DNA of 64,000 nt from Pseudomonas sp. G.S.17 (GCF_038096165.1 NZ_CP151076.1:1426001-1490000); one strand, 5' to 3'; counted from the stretch's first letter, positions 18,841 to 28,536 are shown. Made by a program: numbers and translations. Notes: a model not told the origin generated them from the letters alone.

Positions 18841-19383
18841 ATGGCCCAGCCGTCCACGACCTACAAATTCGAACTGAACCTCACCGACCTGGATCGTGGG
18901 GTTTACGAGAGTGTCAAACAGACCATTGCCCGTCACCCTTCGGAAACCGAAGAGCGCATGACCGTGCGTCTGCTGGCTTATGCCTTCTGGTACAACGAGC
19001 ATCTGTCGTTCGGTCGTGGGCTGTCGGAAGTCGACGAGCCCGCACTCTGGGAAAAAAGCCTGGACGACCGCGTGTTGCACTGGATTGAAGTCGGGCAGCC
19101 TGACGCCGATCGCCTGACCTGGTGTTCGCGTCGTACTGAACGCACCAGTCTGCTGGCTTACGGCAGCTTGCGAGTCTGGGAAGGCAAGGTCATCCCGGCG
19201 GTCAAGAACCTGAAGAACGTCAATATCGCTTCAGTGCCGCAAGAGATTCTGGAAGTCCTGGCCAAGGACATGCCTCGCGTCATCAAGTGGGACGTCATGA
19301 TCAGCGAAGGTACGATTTTCGTGACCGACGACCGTGGTCAGCACGAAGTCCAGTTGCAGTGGCTCACGGGCGAGCGCGGCTGA
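18841..19383 (+). CDS. yaeQ: YaeQ family protein
   Basis: The 180-residue product matches E. coli YaeQ (181 residues), a small protein with a PD-(D/E)XK nuclease-like fold. The N-terminus MAQPSTTYKFELNLTDLDRGVYE and the segment RLLAYAFWYNEHLSFGRGLSEVDEPALW are typical. YaeQ was first described as compensating for RfaH loss in hemolysin expression, but its biochemical role is unclear. The ATG at 18841 is preferred over 18787 because family homology starts there. recJ follows 53 bases later. Confidence 0.9.
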   Translation: MAQPSTTYKFELNLTDLDRGVYESVKQTIARHPSETEERMTVRLLAYAFWYNEHLSFGRGLSEVDEPALWEKSLDDRVLHWIEVGQPDADRLTWCSRRTERTSLLAYGSLRVWEGKVIPAVKNLKNVNIASVPQEILEVLAKDMPRVIKWDVMISEGTIFVTDDRGQHEVQLQWLTGERG

Positions 19384-19436
19384 TTGACGGGTTCTACGCT
19401 TTAAATCGATAACCACAGAGAACCAGCGAAAACCGC

Positions 19437-21152
19437 ATGCGTATCGAACCTCGTCTGTTGCCGGAAACCCTGCCTTTTCTCGGCGATTTGCCGCCATTGC
19501 TTACCCGGCTGTATGCCTCGCGGGGCGTGTTGTCGGAGGCCGAACTCGACAAGAGTCTGGCGCGGCTGATCCCGTATCAGCAGCTCAAGGGCATCGATGC
19601 GGCGGTGGACCTGCTGGTCACGGCGCTCAACGAACGCCAGCGTATTCTGATCGTCGGCGACTTCGACGCAGACGGCGCCACGGCGAGTACCGTCGGCGTG
19701 CTGGGTTTGCGGCTGCTGGGCGCGGCTCATGTGGATTATCTGGTTCCCAACCGTTTTGAATATGGCTACGGCCTGACCCCGGAAATCGTCGCCGTCGCCT
19801 TGCAGCGTCAGCCGCAATTGCTGATGACCGTGGATAACGGCATTTCCAGCGTCGAGGGCGTGGCAGCTGCCAAGGCCGCCGGTTTGCAGGTGTTGATCAC
19901 CGATCACCACTTGCCCGGCCATGAGCTGCCCGCCGCTGACGCCATCGTCAATCCCAACCAGCCAGGCTGTACCTTTCCGAGCAAGGCACTGGCCGGTGTC
20001 GGGGTGATTTTCTATGTGTTGATGGCCTTGCGCGCGCGGCTGCGGGAGAACGGCTGGTTCGAGGCCAATCAACGTACCCAACCGAATCTGGGCGAATTGC
20101 TCGATCTGGTCGCATTGGGCAGCGTTGCCGACGTGGTGCCGCTGGATGCCAATAATCGCATCCTCGTCCATCAGGGCCTGATGCGTATCCGCGCCGGGCG
20201 TGCACGTCCCGGACTCAAAGCCATTCTCGAAGTCGCCCGCCGCGAAGCGTCGCGCATCACTTCCACGGACCTTGGCTTCATCATCGGCCCGCGCCTCAAT
20301 GCGGCGGGGCGTCTGGATGACATGAGTCTGGGCATCGAATGCCTGCTCTGCGAAGACGAAACCCTGGCGCGGGAAATGGCTGGCCAGCTGGATGAGCTGA
20401 ACCAGGATCGCAAATCCATCGAGCAAGGCATGCAGCGCGAAGCGTTGGCCCAGCTCAAGGATCTGCCGCTGGAATCCATGCCGTTCGGTCTGTGTCTGTT
20501 CGAACCGGACTGGCATCAGGGCGTGATCGGCATTCTTGCTTCGCGCCTCAAAGAACGTTATCACCGGCCGACCATTGCCTTTGCCAGCGCGGGTGATGGC
20601 GTGCTCAAAGGTTCGGCGCGCTCGGTACCGGGTTTTCACATTCGTGATGCGCTGGATGCGGTCGCGGCGCGGCATCCCGAGCTGATCAGCAAGTTCGGCG
20701 GGCATGCCATGGCGGCGGGCCTGTCCTTGCCTGAAGCCAACTTCCCCGCGTTCGCCGAGGCGTTTGATGTCGAGGTGCGGCGGCAGCTCAATGAAGACGA
20801 TCTAACCGGGCGCTTGCTGTCCGACGGAGCCCTGGCGGTCGAGGAATTTCACCTGGAGCTGGCCCGTGCCCTGCGCAATGCCGGTCCTTGGGGGCAGCAC
20901 TTCCCCGAGCCGCTGTTTCATGGCGTGTTCCAACTGGTGGAGCAGCGAGTCGTGGGTGAGCGGCATCTGAAGATGGTGCTCAAAAGCGAGTGCGGCACGG
21001 TCAAGCTCGATGCCATCGCGTTCGGCGTGGATCGTGACATTTGGCCTAACCCGAACATCCGCTGGGTCGAGCTGGCTTACAAGCTGGACCTGAACGAGTT
21101 TCGCGGCAATGAAACCGTGCAACTGATGGTGGCCCACATCGCCCCGCGCTAG
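19437..21152 (+). CDS. recJ: Single-stranded-DNA-specific exonuclease RecJ
   Basis: RecJ is a 5'-3' ssDNA exonuclease acting in RecF-pathway recombination, mismatch repair and base excision. The protein is 571 residues, the usual length. The DHH-family motifs are visible: VGDFDADGATAS near residue 69, TVDNGISS near 131, ITDHHLPGHE near 155, and the DHHA1 motif KFGGHAMAAGLSLPE near 420. A C-terminal OB-like domain completes the fold. The start at 19437 fits the conserved N-terminus. Confidence 0.97.
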   Translation: MRIEPRLLPETLPFLGDLPPLLTRLYASRGVLSEAELDKSLARLIPYQQLKGIDAAVDLLVTALNERQRILIVGDFDADGATASTVGVLGLRLLGAAHVDYLVPNRFEYGYGLTPEIVAVALQRQPQLLMTVDNGISSVEGVAAAKAAGLQVLITDHHLPGHELPAADAIVNPNQPGCTFPSKALAGVGVIFYVLMALRARLRENGWFEANQRTQPNLGELLDLVALGSVADVVPLDANNRILVHQGLMRIRAGRARPGLKAILEVARREASRITSTDLGFIIGPRLNAAGRLDDMSLGIECLLCEDETLAREMAGQLDELNQDRKSIEQGMQREALAQLKDLPLESMPFGLCLFEPDWHQGVIGILASRLKERYHRPTIAFASAGDGVLKGSARSVPGFHIRDALDAVAARHPELISKFGGHAMAAGLSLPEANFPAFAEAFDVEVRRQLNEDDLTGRLLSDGALAVEEFHLELARALRNAGPWGQHFPEPLFHGVFQLVEQRVVGERHLKMVLKSECGTVKLDAIAFGVDRDIWPNPNIRWVELAYKLDLNEFRGNETVQLMVAHIAPR

Positions 21153-21251
21153 CGATCGGCAGGAACCCTCGGTTGCAAAGGATTGTCGACTACTCTCTTG
21201 GTACGGTTTTACTGCCAGCCAAAACGACATTATTCAGCCTGAGAGGTCCCC

Positions 21252-22358
21252 ATGAGCCTGTTGCTAGAACCCTACACCTTGCGCCAGCTGACCCTGCTCA
21301 ATCGCATTGCCGTATCGCCGATGTGCCAGTACTCATCGGTGGATGGTCTGGCCAACGACTGGCACCTGGTGCATCTCGGCAGCCGCGCAGTCGGCGGCGC
21401 CGGGCTGATTTTCACCGAAGCCACGGCGGTCACCAAAGACGGCAGAATTACCCCCGAAGACCTCGGGCTGTGGAACGACGAGCAGATCGAACCGCTGCAA
21501 CGCATCACCCGCTTCATCACCGCGCAAGGCGCAGTCGCCGGTATTCAGCTGGCTCACGCCGGGCGCAAAGCCAGCACCTGGCGACCATGGCTGGGAAAAT
21601 CCGGCAGCATCAAGGCCGAAGAGGGCGGCTGGACACCTTGGGGTCCGTCGCCGATTGCCTTCGATCCGAAACACACTGCACCGGTGCAGCTCAGCGAAAC
21701 GCAAATCCAGGAAGTAATCCAGGCGTTTGTCGATGCAGCCAAGCGTGCGCTGACCGCCGGTTTCAAGGTCGTGGAAGTGCATGCTGCCCACGGTTATCTG
21801 CTGCACCAGTTCCTTTCGCCGCTGAGCAATCAGCGTAAGGATCAATACGGTGGTTCCTTCGAAAATCGCATTCGCCTGACCCTGGAAGTGACCGCAGCGA
21901 TACGCGCTGTCTGGCCCGAAGAGCTGCCATTATTCGTTCGCGTGTCGGCTACCGATTGGGTGGAAGACGGCTGGAATCCGGATGAGACCGTTGAACTCGC
22001 ACGTCGCCTCAAGGACCTGGGCGTCGACCTGATTGACGTTTCTTCGGGGGGCACTTCTGCCAACGCCGAGATTCCGGTCGGCCCTGGCTACCAGACCCGC
22101 TTCGCCGAGCGCGTGCGTAAGGAATCAGGGATGGCCACCGGCACCGTGGGCATGATCACCGAACCGGCCCAGGCCGAGCACATCCTGCGCACCGGTCAGG
22201 CCGATATCATCCTGCTGGCCCGCGAACTGCTGCGCGACCCATACTGGCCGCTGCACGCCGATGACGACTTGGGCGGCCGCCTGGCAACCTGGCCGTCACA
22301 ATACCAACGCGCGACCCATCGCGATCAGCCGATTCATGAGTCTGATTTGCGCGATTAA
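21252..22358 (+). CDS. NADH:flavin oxidoreductase, Old Yellow Enzyme family (YqjM/XenA type)
   Basis: This is an FMN-dependent ene-reductase of 368 residues, close to Bacillus YqjM and Pseudomonas XenA. Seen: the N-terminus LFEPYTL-like (LLEPYTLRQLTLLNRIAVSP), MCQYSS with the cysteine that tunes FMN, HAGRKAS with the substrate-binding histidine, and the block HAAHGYLLHQFLSP. Such enzymes reduce activated alkenes, nitro-esters or electrophilic stress products. The last 48 bases of the gene are repeated downstream at 23989-24036, marking the edge of an insertion. Confidence 0.92.
   Translation: MSLLLEPYTLRQLTLLNRIAVSPMCQYSSVDGLANDWHLVHLGSRAVGGAGLIFTEATAVTKDGRITPEDLGLWNDEQIEPLQRITRFITAQGAVAGIQLAHAGRKASTWRPWLGKSGSIKAEEGGWTPWGPSPIAFDPKHTAPVQLSETQIQEVIQAFVDAAKRALTAGFKVVEVHAAHGYLLHQFLSPLSNQRKDQYGGSFENRIRLTLEVTAAIRAVWPEELPLFVRVSATDWVEDGWNPDETVELARRLKDLGVDLIDVSSGGTSANAEIPVGPGYQTRFAERVRKESGMATGTVGMITEPAQAEHILRTGQADIILLARELLRDPYWPLHADDDLGGRLATWPSQYQRATHRDQPIHESDLRD
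22311..22358 (+). repeat. Direct repeat, copy 1 (3' end of the Old Yellow Enzyme gene)
   Basis: These are the last 48 bases of the flavoenzyme gene including TAA. A second copy at 23989-24036 differs at four positions only. Together they bracket the delta-60-repeat gene. Confidence 0.9.
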
Positions 22359-22381
22359 GTTGGACTCGGGTTAACTATCGA

Positions 22382-22407
22382 TCGCAAGTTGCACGTGCTA
22401 CTTGCGA
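22382..22407. terminator. Hairpin between the Old Yellow Enzyme and delta-60 genes
   Basis: TCGCAAGT (22382-22389) pairs with ACTTGCGA (22400-22407), between two convergent genes. There is no T-run, so intrinsic termination is doubtful. Confidence 0.35.
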
Positions 22408-22437
22408 CCGATTTCCAACAAGCTACCAGTTTAAGTG

Positions 22438-23751
22438 TTACGTATACTCGCCCAAAAAGCGTGCCACGGTCTTTTGGAAGTCTGAGAACATGGAAGTTGC
22501 CAAAATTTTCCCATCGTCTTGCCGTACGAGGTAATAACTTTCGATACCTGGGTATTCCCACCAGCCTTGCCGGTCACCAAAACCAGCATCAGGTGTCCCG
22601 TCCAGAAAGTACCGAGCCACTGCGATGTCTCCCATCTCGCCCAGTAATATGACACCGTCACCGTCAACAAGGATGTCTTTCAAAACGCATCTGAAGCCGG
22701 TGGTACCCAATGCCATTTCAAGGGGTTGACCTCCGTTAAACCCTGAATCCCAAGCCCCGCTCGATGTTAAACACATAAGCACCCCGTTCCACGGGGTTCC
22801 GGAGTAATAACGTTTGTTAGCCCCAAGGATAATCCTGCCATCCGCGTGAAGGGCGATGGCCATAATATGGCCCCCTTCCAGGATGCCTGGTTTTAAAGGC
22901 TGCTCGCTGAAAGTGAAGGTTGGGTCCAGCGTACCATCCTCCAAATAACGGCGGACGTAGATTGTTGTGTGTGCCTCTTTCTCGATTTGGCCGCTGATTA
23001 ATATTTTTCCGTCCGGTTGTAACACGTGGCTATCCACCGTGTTGGGGTTTCCGACAATCACCACGTACCCTTTGGATGCAAATGAGTGATCCAATGAGCC
23101 GTCCGGGTTCAAACGCCCCAGGAAACTCATAAAAGTATTCCGGCCATTTACACGGCCAGAGAAAACCAGTTTTCCATCGGGTAACGGTGTTATTGAAAAA
23201 CTATTTTCGTGGGCCGCTGTATCGGGTGGGCCACCTTTAGGCGGCTCAGGCTCAGGCTCAGGGTCATTGCCATTGTCGGTAACGGGCGGAGGGAGAAGAG
23301 CGTCGAAACGAACTATGCCATTCTCGCCGAAGCTTTTGTCCAGCTCACCGGTATCTAGAAATTGCGCAAGTGCAGGTTGAGGGGGTGTGGCTACTTCCGG
23401 TAAGAAGCATCCGGACAGGATGATTTTTCCTTCTCGCGTAATCGCAGTTGATGCTCCGTACGACGCTTTCCCTTCGACGAAATGTCCACTCACCGATCCA
23501 TTCGTGCCAAAACTTCGATCCGGAGTACCATCTGCATTTAGCTGCGCCAACAAATAACTTTCAAGTATTGGAAGCTCAGCTTTTTTGGCGGCCGGGACGA
23601 GGATCTTCCCATCTTGGGCAGTCACGGTTTTACCTATGCCGACAAGTAGAAACCCATAAATAGCTTCGGTAAAAGTAAAAATCCCGTTGTCTGCGAAAGT
23701 TGGATCCAGTTCGCCAGTCGAGCGGCGTATTGAGGTTGTTGAGTTATCCAT
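22438..23751 (-). CDS. Delta-60 repeat protein
   Basis: This is a 437-residue protein built from about seven repeats of the delta-60 type, each with a core like DGTLDPTF followed some residues later by a PDGKILI-like strand: GELDPTFADNG, GTPDRSFGTNG, GELDKSFGENG, GSLDHSFASKG, GTLDPTF, GAWDSGFNGG and GTPDAGFGD. Such repeats probably fold into a beta-propeller-like array. A proline/glutamate-rich linker lies near residues 160-185. There is no signal peptide. The ATG at 23749-23751 has TGGAG ten bases upstream and is preferred over an ATG five codons earlier. Its GC content is lower than its neighbours', and it lies between direct repeats, so it was probably acquired horizontally. Its function is unknown. 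Confidence 0.8.
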   Translation of the reverse strand: MDNSTTSIRRSTGELDPTFADNGIFTFTEAIYGFLLVGIGKTVTAQDGKILVPAAKKAELPILESYLLAQLNADGTPDRSFGTNGSVSGHFVEGKASYGASTAITREGKIILSGCFLPEVATPPQPALAQFLDTGELDKSFGENGIVRFDALLPPPVTDNGNDPEPEPEPPKGGPPDTAAHENSFSITPLPDGKLVFSGRVNGRNTFMSFLGRLNPDGSLDHSFASKGYVVIVGNPNTVDSHVLQPDGKILISGQIEKEAHTTIYVRRYLEDGTLDPTFTFSEQPLKPGILEGGHIMAIALHADGRIILGANKRYYSGTPWNGVLMCLTSSGAWDSGFNGGQPLEMALGTTGFRCVLKDILVDGDGVILLGEMGDIAVARYFLDGTPDAGFGDRQGWWEYPGIESYYLVRQDDGKILATSMFSDFQKTVARFLGEYT

Positions 23752-23988
23752 ACGGTGAATCTCCATTTAAAACATGATCGGGACCTGGTCAATGGGCTCG
23801 GTTCTGTCGATAACGAGCCTGATAGGTCAACAGTCATAGTCTGTTCTGGAGTTCTGGTATTGGGTACTGTCATAAATGACAGTGGCCAATGGCGATCATT
23901 TAATACGTTGCTTAGCTTATTGAATTTTCATCATTTTTTTCACATTGAGTTTTAATGTTTATTGGAAGTTATAGCAGCCTTTTTAATT
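23752..23988. other. AT-rich upstream region of the delta-60 gene
   Basis: No gene is seen. The stretch is clearly AT-rich compared with the rest of the window, especially 23895-23990. It contains the LexA-like palindrome at 23866-23883. Confidence 0.6.
23866..23883. promoter_or_regulatory. LexA-like (SOS box) palindrome upstream of the delta-60 gene
   Basis: ACTGTCAT-AA-ATGACAGT is a perfect inverted repeat with 8-base arms and contains CTGT-N8-ACAG, the LexA box core. It lies 115 bases upstream of the leftward delta-60 gene. The inner bases are less AT-rich than in the strongest SOS boxes. Confidence 0.5.
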
Positions 23989-24036
23989 GCGACTCCTCGC
24001 GATCAGCCGATTCACGAGTCTGATTTGCGCGATTGA
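23989..24036 (+). repeat. Direct repeat, copy 2 (orphan 3' end of an Old Yellow Enzyme gene)
   Basis: This 48-base segment is 44/48 identical to 22311-22358. Read in the same frame it encodes the same C-terminus (RDQPIHESDLRD then stop). Three of the four differences are silent (including TAA to TGA) and one changes His to Pro. It looks like a true gene end from a related allele, not a random repeat. Confidence 0.88.
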
Positions 24037-24059
24037 TAGCACGGTCCCTGTGCAGACTG

Positions 24060-24149
24060 TGTGGGAGCGAACTTGTTCGCGAAGGGTCGGTACATCCGCT
24101 GGAGATTCAGCGCCTGAGACATTGCTTCGCGGACAAGTCCGCTCCCACA
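24060..24149. repeat. REPIN (paired REP palindromes)
   Basis: TGTGGGAGCGAACTTGTTCG (24060 on) and the inverted CTTCGCGGACAAGTCCGCTC form (24125-24149) face each other. This is the common Pseudomonas REPIN type found in several other gaps here. It lies between the insertion edge and the ydcW-like gene. Confidence 0.85.
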
Positions 24150-24241
24150 AGGGGGCTGTGGTGTTTAGTTAACCGGATTTATCCCGATTCTGTTGGAGCG
24201 AGGCCCCGGCAAACGCGATCAAGCCTGCGCGCCATCTCCCC

Positions 24242-25666
24242 TCAATGTTTGAACATCACATGCCGCACCGTGGTGTAGTCCTCCAACCCATACATCGACA
24301 GGTCCTTGCCGTAGCCGGACAGTTTTTGTCCGCCGTGGGGCATTTCGCTGACCAGCATGAAGTGGGTGTTGACCCAGGTGCAGCCGTATTGCAGGCGCGC
24401 GGCCAGGCGATGGGCGCGGCCGATGTCCTGGGTCCAGACGGACGAAGCCAGGCCGTAGTCGGATTCGTTGGCCCAGGCCAGCACTTGAGCTTCGTCCTCG
24501 AATTTGGTCACCGAGACCACCGGGCCGAACACTTCACGGCGGACGATTTCGTCGTCCTGCTGGGCGTCGGCGATGACAGTGGGTTCGAAGAAGAAGCCAT
24601 TGCCTTCCACGGCTTTGCCGCCGGTAATCAGTCGTGTGTGGGACTGGGCGAGGGAGCGCTCGACGAAACCGGCGACGCGGTCGCGATGCTGGGCGCTGAT
24701 CAGCGGGCCGAGTTCGGTTTGCGGATCATTTTGCAGGCCGTATTTGATGCTGCTGACCGCTTCTCCCAACTTCTCGACGAACTTATCGTAGATGCCTTGC
24801 TGCGCGTAGATCCGGCAGGCGGCGGTGCAGTCCTGACCGGCGTTATAAAAGCCGAAGGTGCGAATCCCTTCGACGGCGGCGTCGATGTCGGCATCATCGA
24901 AAATGATCACCGGCGCCTTGCCGCCCAGCTCCATGTGCATGCGTTTGACCGTGCCAGCGGTGCTGGAAATGATGTGCGAGCCGGTGGCAATCGAGCCGGT
25001 CAGTGACACCATGCGCACTTTGGCGTGGGTGATCAGCGCATTGCCAACGGTCGAGCCGCGCCCGAACACCAGGTTCAGCACGCCAGCGGGGAAAATATCC
25101 ATCGCCAGCTCCACCAGCCGCAAGGCGGTCAGCGGCGTCTGTTCGGACGGCTTGAGCACCACCGTGTTGCCTGCGGCCAGCGCCGGGGCGATTTTCCAGG
25201 CGACCATCATCAGCGGGTAATTCCACGGCGCAATCGAGGCGATCACGCCAATCGGATCGCGGCGGATCATCGAGGTGTGCCCCGGCAGGTATTCGCCGGC
25301 TGCCGAGCCGCCCATGCAGCGACTGGCGCCGGCGAAGAAGCGGAACACATCGGCAATCGCCGGGATCTCGTCGTTCAAGGCCGCGCTATAGGGTTTGCCG
25401 CAATTGTCGGACTCAAGCCTGGCCAATTCTTCGCCATTGGCTTCGATGGCATCGGCCAGTTTCAACAGCAACAGGGCGCGGTCCTTGGGCGGGGTTTGCG
25501 ACCAGCTTTCGAAGGCGACATCGGCGGCGCGCACGGCGGCATCCACCTGCGCCTCGCTCGCCTCCTTGAGTTCCACCAACACTCGGCCCAATGCCGGGTT
25601 GAACACTGCCTGGCTCGGGCCTTCACCCGCCACGAGCTGGCCGTTGATCAGCAGTCTGGTTTGCAT
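24242..25666 (-). CDS. ydcW: Gamma-aminobutyraldehyde dehydrogenase-like aldehyde dehydrogenase (YdcW/PatD type)
   Basis: This NAD-dependent aldehyde dehydrogenase of 474 residues has the same length as E. coli YdcW/PatD, which oxidises 4-aminobutanal to GABA in putrescine degradation. Seen: the NAD-binding GSIATGSHI region, the catalytic glutamate in ELGGKAPVI near residue 250, and the catalytic cysteine in [10 protein letters not shown] near 285. The ATG at 25664-25666 follows GGAGAA. It is the last gene of a leftward five-gene unit with ABC transporter genes in ydcSTUV order. Both homology and context favour an aminoaldehyde substrate; the exact substrate is inferred. Confidence 0.88.
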   Translation of the reverse strand: MQTRLLINGQLVAGEGPSQAVFNPALGRVLVELKEASEAQVDAAVRAADVAFESWSQTPPKDRALLLLKLADAIEANGEELARLESDNCGKPYSAALNDEIPAIADVFRFFAGASRCMGGSAAGEYLPGHTSMIRRDPIGVIASIAPWNYPLMMVAWKIAPALAAGNTVVLKPSEQTPLTALRLVELAMDIFPAGVLNLVFGRGSTVGNALITHAKVRMVSLTGSIATGSHIISSTAGTVKRMHMELGGKAPVIIFDDADIDAAVEGIRTFGFYNAGQDCTAACRIYAQQGIYDKFVEKLGEAVSSIKYGLQNDPQTELGPLISAQHRDRVAGFVERSLAQSHTRLITGGKAVEGNGFFFEPTVIADAQQDDEIVRREVFGPVVSVTKFEDEAQVLAWANESDYGLASSVWTQDIGRAHRLAARLQYGCTWVNTHFMLVSEMPHGGQKLSGYGKDLSMYGLEDYTTVRHVMFKH

Positions 25667-25694
25667 GGTTTTCTCCTCGATGAAGCCTTCAGGT

Positions 25695-26522
25695 TTATTT
25701 ACCGCCGCTGCCGGCCACGCTTTCGCCACCACGCGTCAGGTAATACGCGCCGAGAATCGGCAACATGGTCACCAGCATGACCAGCATCGCCACCACATTG
25801 GTGACCGGCACGTCCCGAGGGCGGCTGAGCTGGTTGAGCAGCCAGATCGGCAGCGTGCGTTCATGACCCGCCGTAAACGTGGTGACGATGATTTCGTCGA
25901 ACGACAAGGCAAACGCCAGCATGCCCCCGGCCAGCAGCGCCGAGCCAAGATTGGGCAGAATGATGTAGCGAAAGGTTTGCCAGCCGTCGGCGCCCAAATC
26001 CATCGACGCTTCGATGAGGCTGTGGGACGTGCGACGCAAGCGGGCGATGACATTGTTATAGACGATGACCACGCAAAATGTGGCGTGGCCGACAATGATC
26101 GTGAACATGCCCGGCTCAATGCCGAGGGTCTTGAACGCTGCCAGCAGCGCCAGCCCGGTAATGATGCCGGGCAGGGCGATGGGCAGGATCAGCATCAGGG
26201 AAATCGCGTCCTTGCCGAAAAAATCCCGCCGATACAGCGCAGCCGACGCCAGGGTGCCGAGGACCATGGCGATCAGCGTTGCCACGCAGGCGATCTCCAG
26301 AGACAGCTTGATCGCCTCCAGTACGTCAGGCCTCGCGAACGCGACGCTGAACCACTTCAAGGTGAAACCCTGCGGCGGAAAGCTGAAGGCCGCGTCCTGG
26401 GTGTTGAAGGCGTACATGAAGATGATCAGGATCGGGAAATGCAGAAACACCAGCCCGCCCCAGGCAGCGATGCGCAAGCCGAGGGAAGGCCGGTCTGTTT
26501 GTGGCGCAGGTTTAGAGCGCAT
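25695..26522 (-). CDS. ydcV: ABC transporter permease (YdcV type)
   Basis: This is an inner-membrane permease of the PotC/YdcV class, 275 residues with about six membrane segments. The BPD_transp_1 signature appears as [29 protein letters not shown] near residues 160-190. Its start overlaps the end of ydcU by 11 bases, showing translational coupling. With YdcU it should form the membrane channel of a putative polyamine/GABA importer. Confidence 0.9.
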   Translation of the reverse strand: MRSKPAPQTDRPSLGLRIAAWGGLVFLHFPILIIFMYAFNTQDAAFSFPPQGFTLKWFSVAFARPDVLEAIKLSLEIACVATLIAMVLGTLASAALYRRDFFGKDAISLMLILPIALPGIITGLALLAAFKTLGIEPGMFTIIVGHATFCVVIVYNNVIARLRRTSHSLIEASMDLGADGWQTFRYIILPNLGSALLAGGMLAFALSFDEIIVTTFTAGHERTLPIWLLNQLSRPRDVPVTNVVAMLVMLVTMLPILGAYYLTRGGESVAGSGGK

Positions 26523-27450
26523 CGAAAGCCCCCAGACGCTTGACGATGGACAGGTAAATCGCGATCAGCACAATCGGCACCAGAGTAAACGCGGCCGCCA
26601 TGGGCATATTGCCAATCGCGCCTTGCTGGGCGTAGACCATGCTGCCGATGAAATACCCCGGCGGGCCGATCAGCTGCGGCACGATGAAATCGCCCAGCGT
26701 CAGGGAAAAGGTGAAGATCGAGCCGGCGGCGATCCCGGGAATCGACAGCGGCAGAATCACCTGCATAAAGGTCTGGCGCGGCCTGGCGCCGAGGTCCGCC
26801 GACGCTTGCAGCAGGGACGGCGGCAAGCGTTCCAGCGAGGCCTGAATGGGCAAAATCATGAACGGCAGCCAGATATAAACGAACACCAGGAAGCGCCCCA
26901 GATACGACGTCGACAATGTGCTGCCGCCAACCCCCGGAATGCCGAGAATGAACTGCAACAGCGGCTCCAGTCCCAGATGCTGGACGAACCACTGCGCGAC
27001 ACCGCCTTTGGCCAGCAGCAACGTCCAGGCGTAGGCCTTGACGATATAACTGGCCCACATCGGCAGCATCACGGCGATGTAAAAGAACGCTTTGATGTTG
27101 CCAGTGGTGTAGCGCGCCATGTAGTAAGCAATCGGGAAAGCGATCACGCCACTGGCGATGGAAACCGCGATCGCCATGGCCAGCGTGCGCTTGATGACGT
27201 CGAAGTTTGCTGGTTGGAACAGCGCAGTGAAGTTGGCCAGGGTCAGCTGCGGAGTGACCGCCATGGTGAAGTCGTCGAACGTATAGAAACCCTGCCAGAT
27301 CAGGCTGAGCAGCGAGCCGAAATACACCGCGCCGAACCAGATCAGCGGCGGGATCAGCAACAGCGCCAGATACAGATTCGGGCGTGTGTACAACAGATTG
27401 CAAAAGCGTCGCAGCAGTGAACGGCTCGGCTCCGACGCGACCTGGTTCAT
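26512..27450 (-). CDS. ydcU: ABC transporter permease (YdcU type)
   Basis: This is the first permease of the transporter, PotB/YdcU class, 312 residues. Seen: a cytoplasmic N-terminus, a first membrane helix near residues 25-50, and the permease signature [25 protein letters not shown] near 195-220. The ATG at 27448-27450 overlaps the ydcT stop in an ATGA arrangement and is preferred to the open frame extending back to 27567. Confidence 0.9.
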   Translation of the reverse strand: MNQVASEPSRSLLRRFCNLLYTRPNLYLALLLIPPLIWFGAVYFGSLLSLIWQGFYTFDDFTMAVTPQLTLANFTALFQPANFDVIKRTLAMAIAVSIASGVIAFPIAYYMARYTTGNIKAFFYIAVMLPMWASYIVKAYAWTLLLAKGGVAQWFVQHLGLEPLLQFILGIPGVGGSTLSTSYLGRFLVFVYIWLPFMILPIQASLERLPPSLLQASADLGARPRQTFMQVILPLSIPGIAAGSIFTFSLTLGDFIVPQLIGPPGYFIGSMVYAQQGAIGNMPMAAAFTLVPIVLIAIYLSIVKRLGAFDAL

Positions 27451-28499
27451 GACCGTGCCACTGCTGCATCGCTGGCGGGCGCATCCTGCAAGGCAACCAT
27501 GGCTGCTTTCGCCCAACGCACCGCCATACGCTGGCCGGGCGTGTGCTGTCCGGTATCGTCCAGCCATCGGGTATTGGCCTGGCTGATGCTCAATAGCTGG
27601 CCGCTTTCCAGCGCCAATTCGTAACGGGTCGAGCTGCCTTGATACTGAATGTCATGCAGTACGCCGCTGACTTCCATCTCATCGCTGGCCAATGGCCCAG
27701 CGGCGAAGCGGATATGTTCCGGGCGAATGGAAAAAGGCTGTGCATTGCCGCTCAGCTGGCGGGCCAGTTCGCCACGCACGACATTCGAGGTGCCAACGAA
27801 CTCGGCGACAAAGATCGTGGTGGGTTTCATGTACAGATTGCGCGGCGTGTCGACCTGCTCAATGCGGCCTTTATTGAAAACCGCGACCCGGTCGGACATG
27901 GACAGCGCTTCAGTCTGGTCATGGGTGACGAAGATGAAGGTGATGCCCAACTGGCGTTGTAGTTTCTTCAGTTCGCCCTGCATTTGCTCGCGCAACTTGA
28001 GGTCCAGCGCGCCCAACGGTTCGTCGAGCAACAGCACCCGAGGACGATTGACCAACGCCCTGGCCAAGGCAACCCGCTGGCGCTGACCGCCGGACAGCTG
28101 CACCGGTTTGCGCTGGCCATAACCGTCAAGGGCGACCATCGCCAGGGCTTCGTCGGCGCGGGCGTAACGTTCGGCCTTGCCGACACCCTTGACCTTCAAT
28201 CCGTAGGCAACGTTATCCCGCACGTTCATGTGCGGGAACAGCGCGTAATCCTGAAACACTGTGTTCACGTCGCGTTGGTAGGGCGGCAGGCCAGCGGCTT
28301 CTTCGCCATGAATGCGGATCGAGCCCGCGCTGGGCTGTTCGAATCCGGCGATCAGGCGCAGGCAAGTGGTTTTGCCTGAACCTGACGGCCCGAGCATCGA
28401 GAAAAACTCGCCATCCTCGATCTCGATGGAAACCCGGTCAACGGCCTTCACCTCGCCAAACTGCCGGGAGACGTTGGTGAACTGGACTGCTAAGGGCAT
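27447..28499 (-). CDS. ydcT: ABC transporter ATP-binding protein (YdcT type)
   Basis: This is the ATPase subunit, PotA/YdcT class, 350 residues. Seen: Walker A GPSGSGKTT near residue 37, Q-loop, signature LSGGQRQRVALARAL near 135, Walker B VLLLDEPLGALD near 155, the switch histidine in FVTHDQTEAL, and a C-terminal TOBE domain (about 255-335). It precedes the two permease genes and overlaps ydcU by four bases. Confidence 0.92.
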   Translation of the reverse strand: MPLAVQFTNVSRQFGEVKAVDRVSIEIEDGEFFSMLGPSGSGKTTCLRLIAGFEQPSAGSIRIHGEEAAGLPPYQRDVNTVFQDYALFPHMNVRDNVAYGLKVKGVGKAERYARADEALAMVALDGYGQRKPVQLSGGQRQRVALARALVNRPRVLLLDEPLGALDLKLREQMQGELKKLQRQLGITFIFVTHDQTEALSMSDRVAVFNKGRIEQVDTPRNLYMKPTTIFVAEFVGTSNVVRGELARQLSGNAQPFSIRPEHIRFAAGPLASDEMEVSGVLHDIQYQGSSTRYELALESGQLLSISQANTRWLDDTGQHTPGQRMAVRWAKAAMVALQDAPASDAAVARS

Positions 28500-28536
28500 T
28501 GTGGTTGCTCCGCTAGACCGCTACATGGCCCCGTTT

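Noticed and set aside
22311..24036. Direct repeats considered as insertion-sequence target duplications
   Set aside because: 48 bases with mostly silent differences is too long and too diverged for a transposition target duplication, and there is no transposase.
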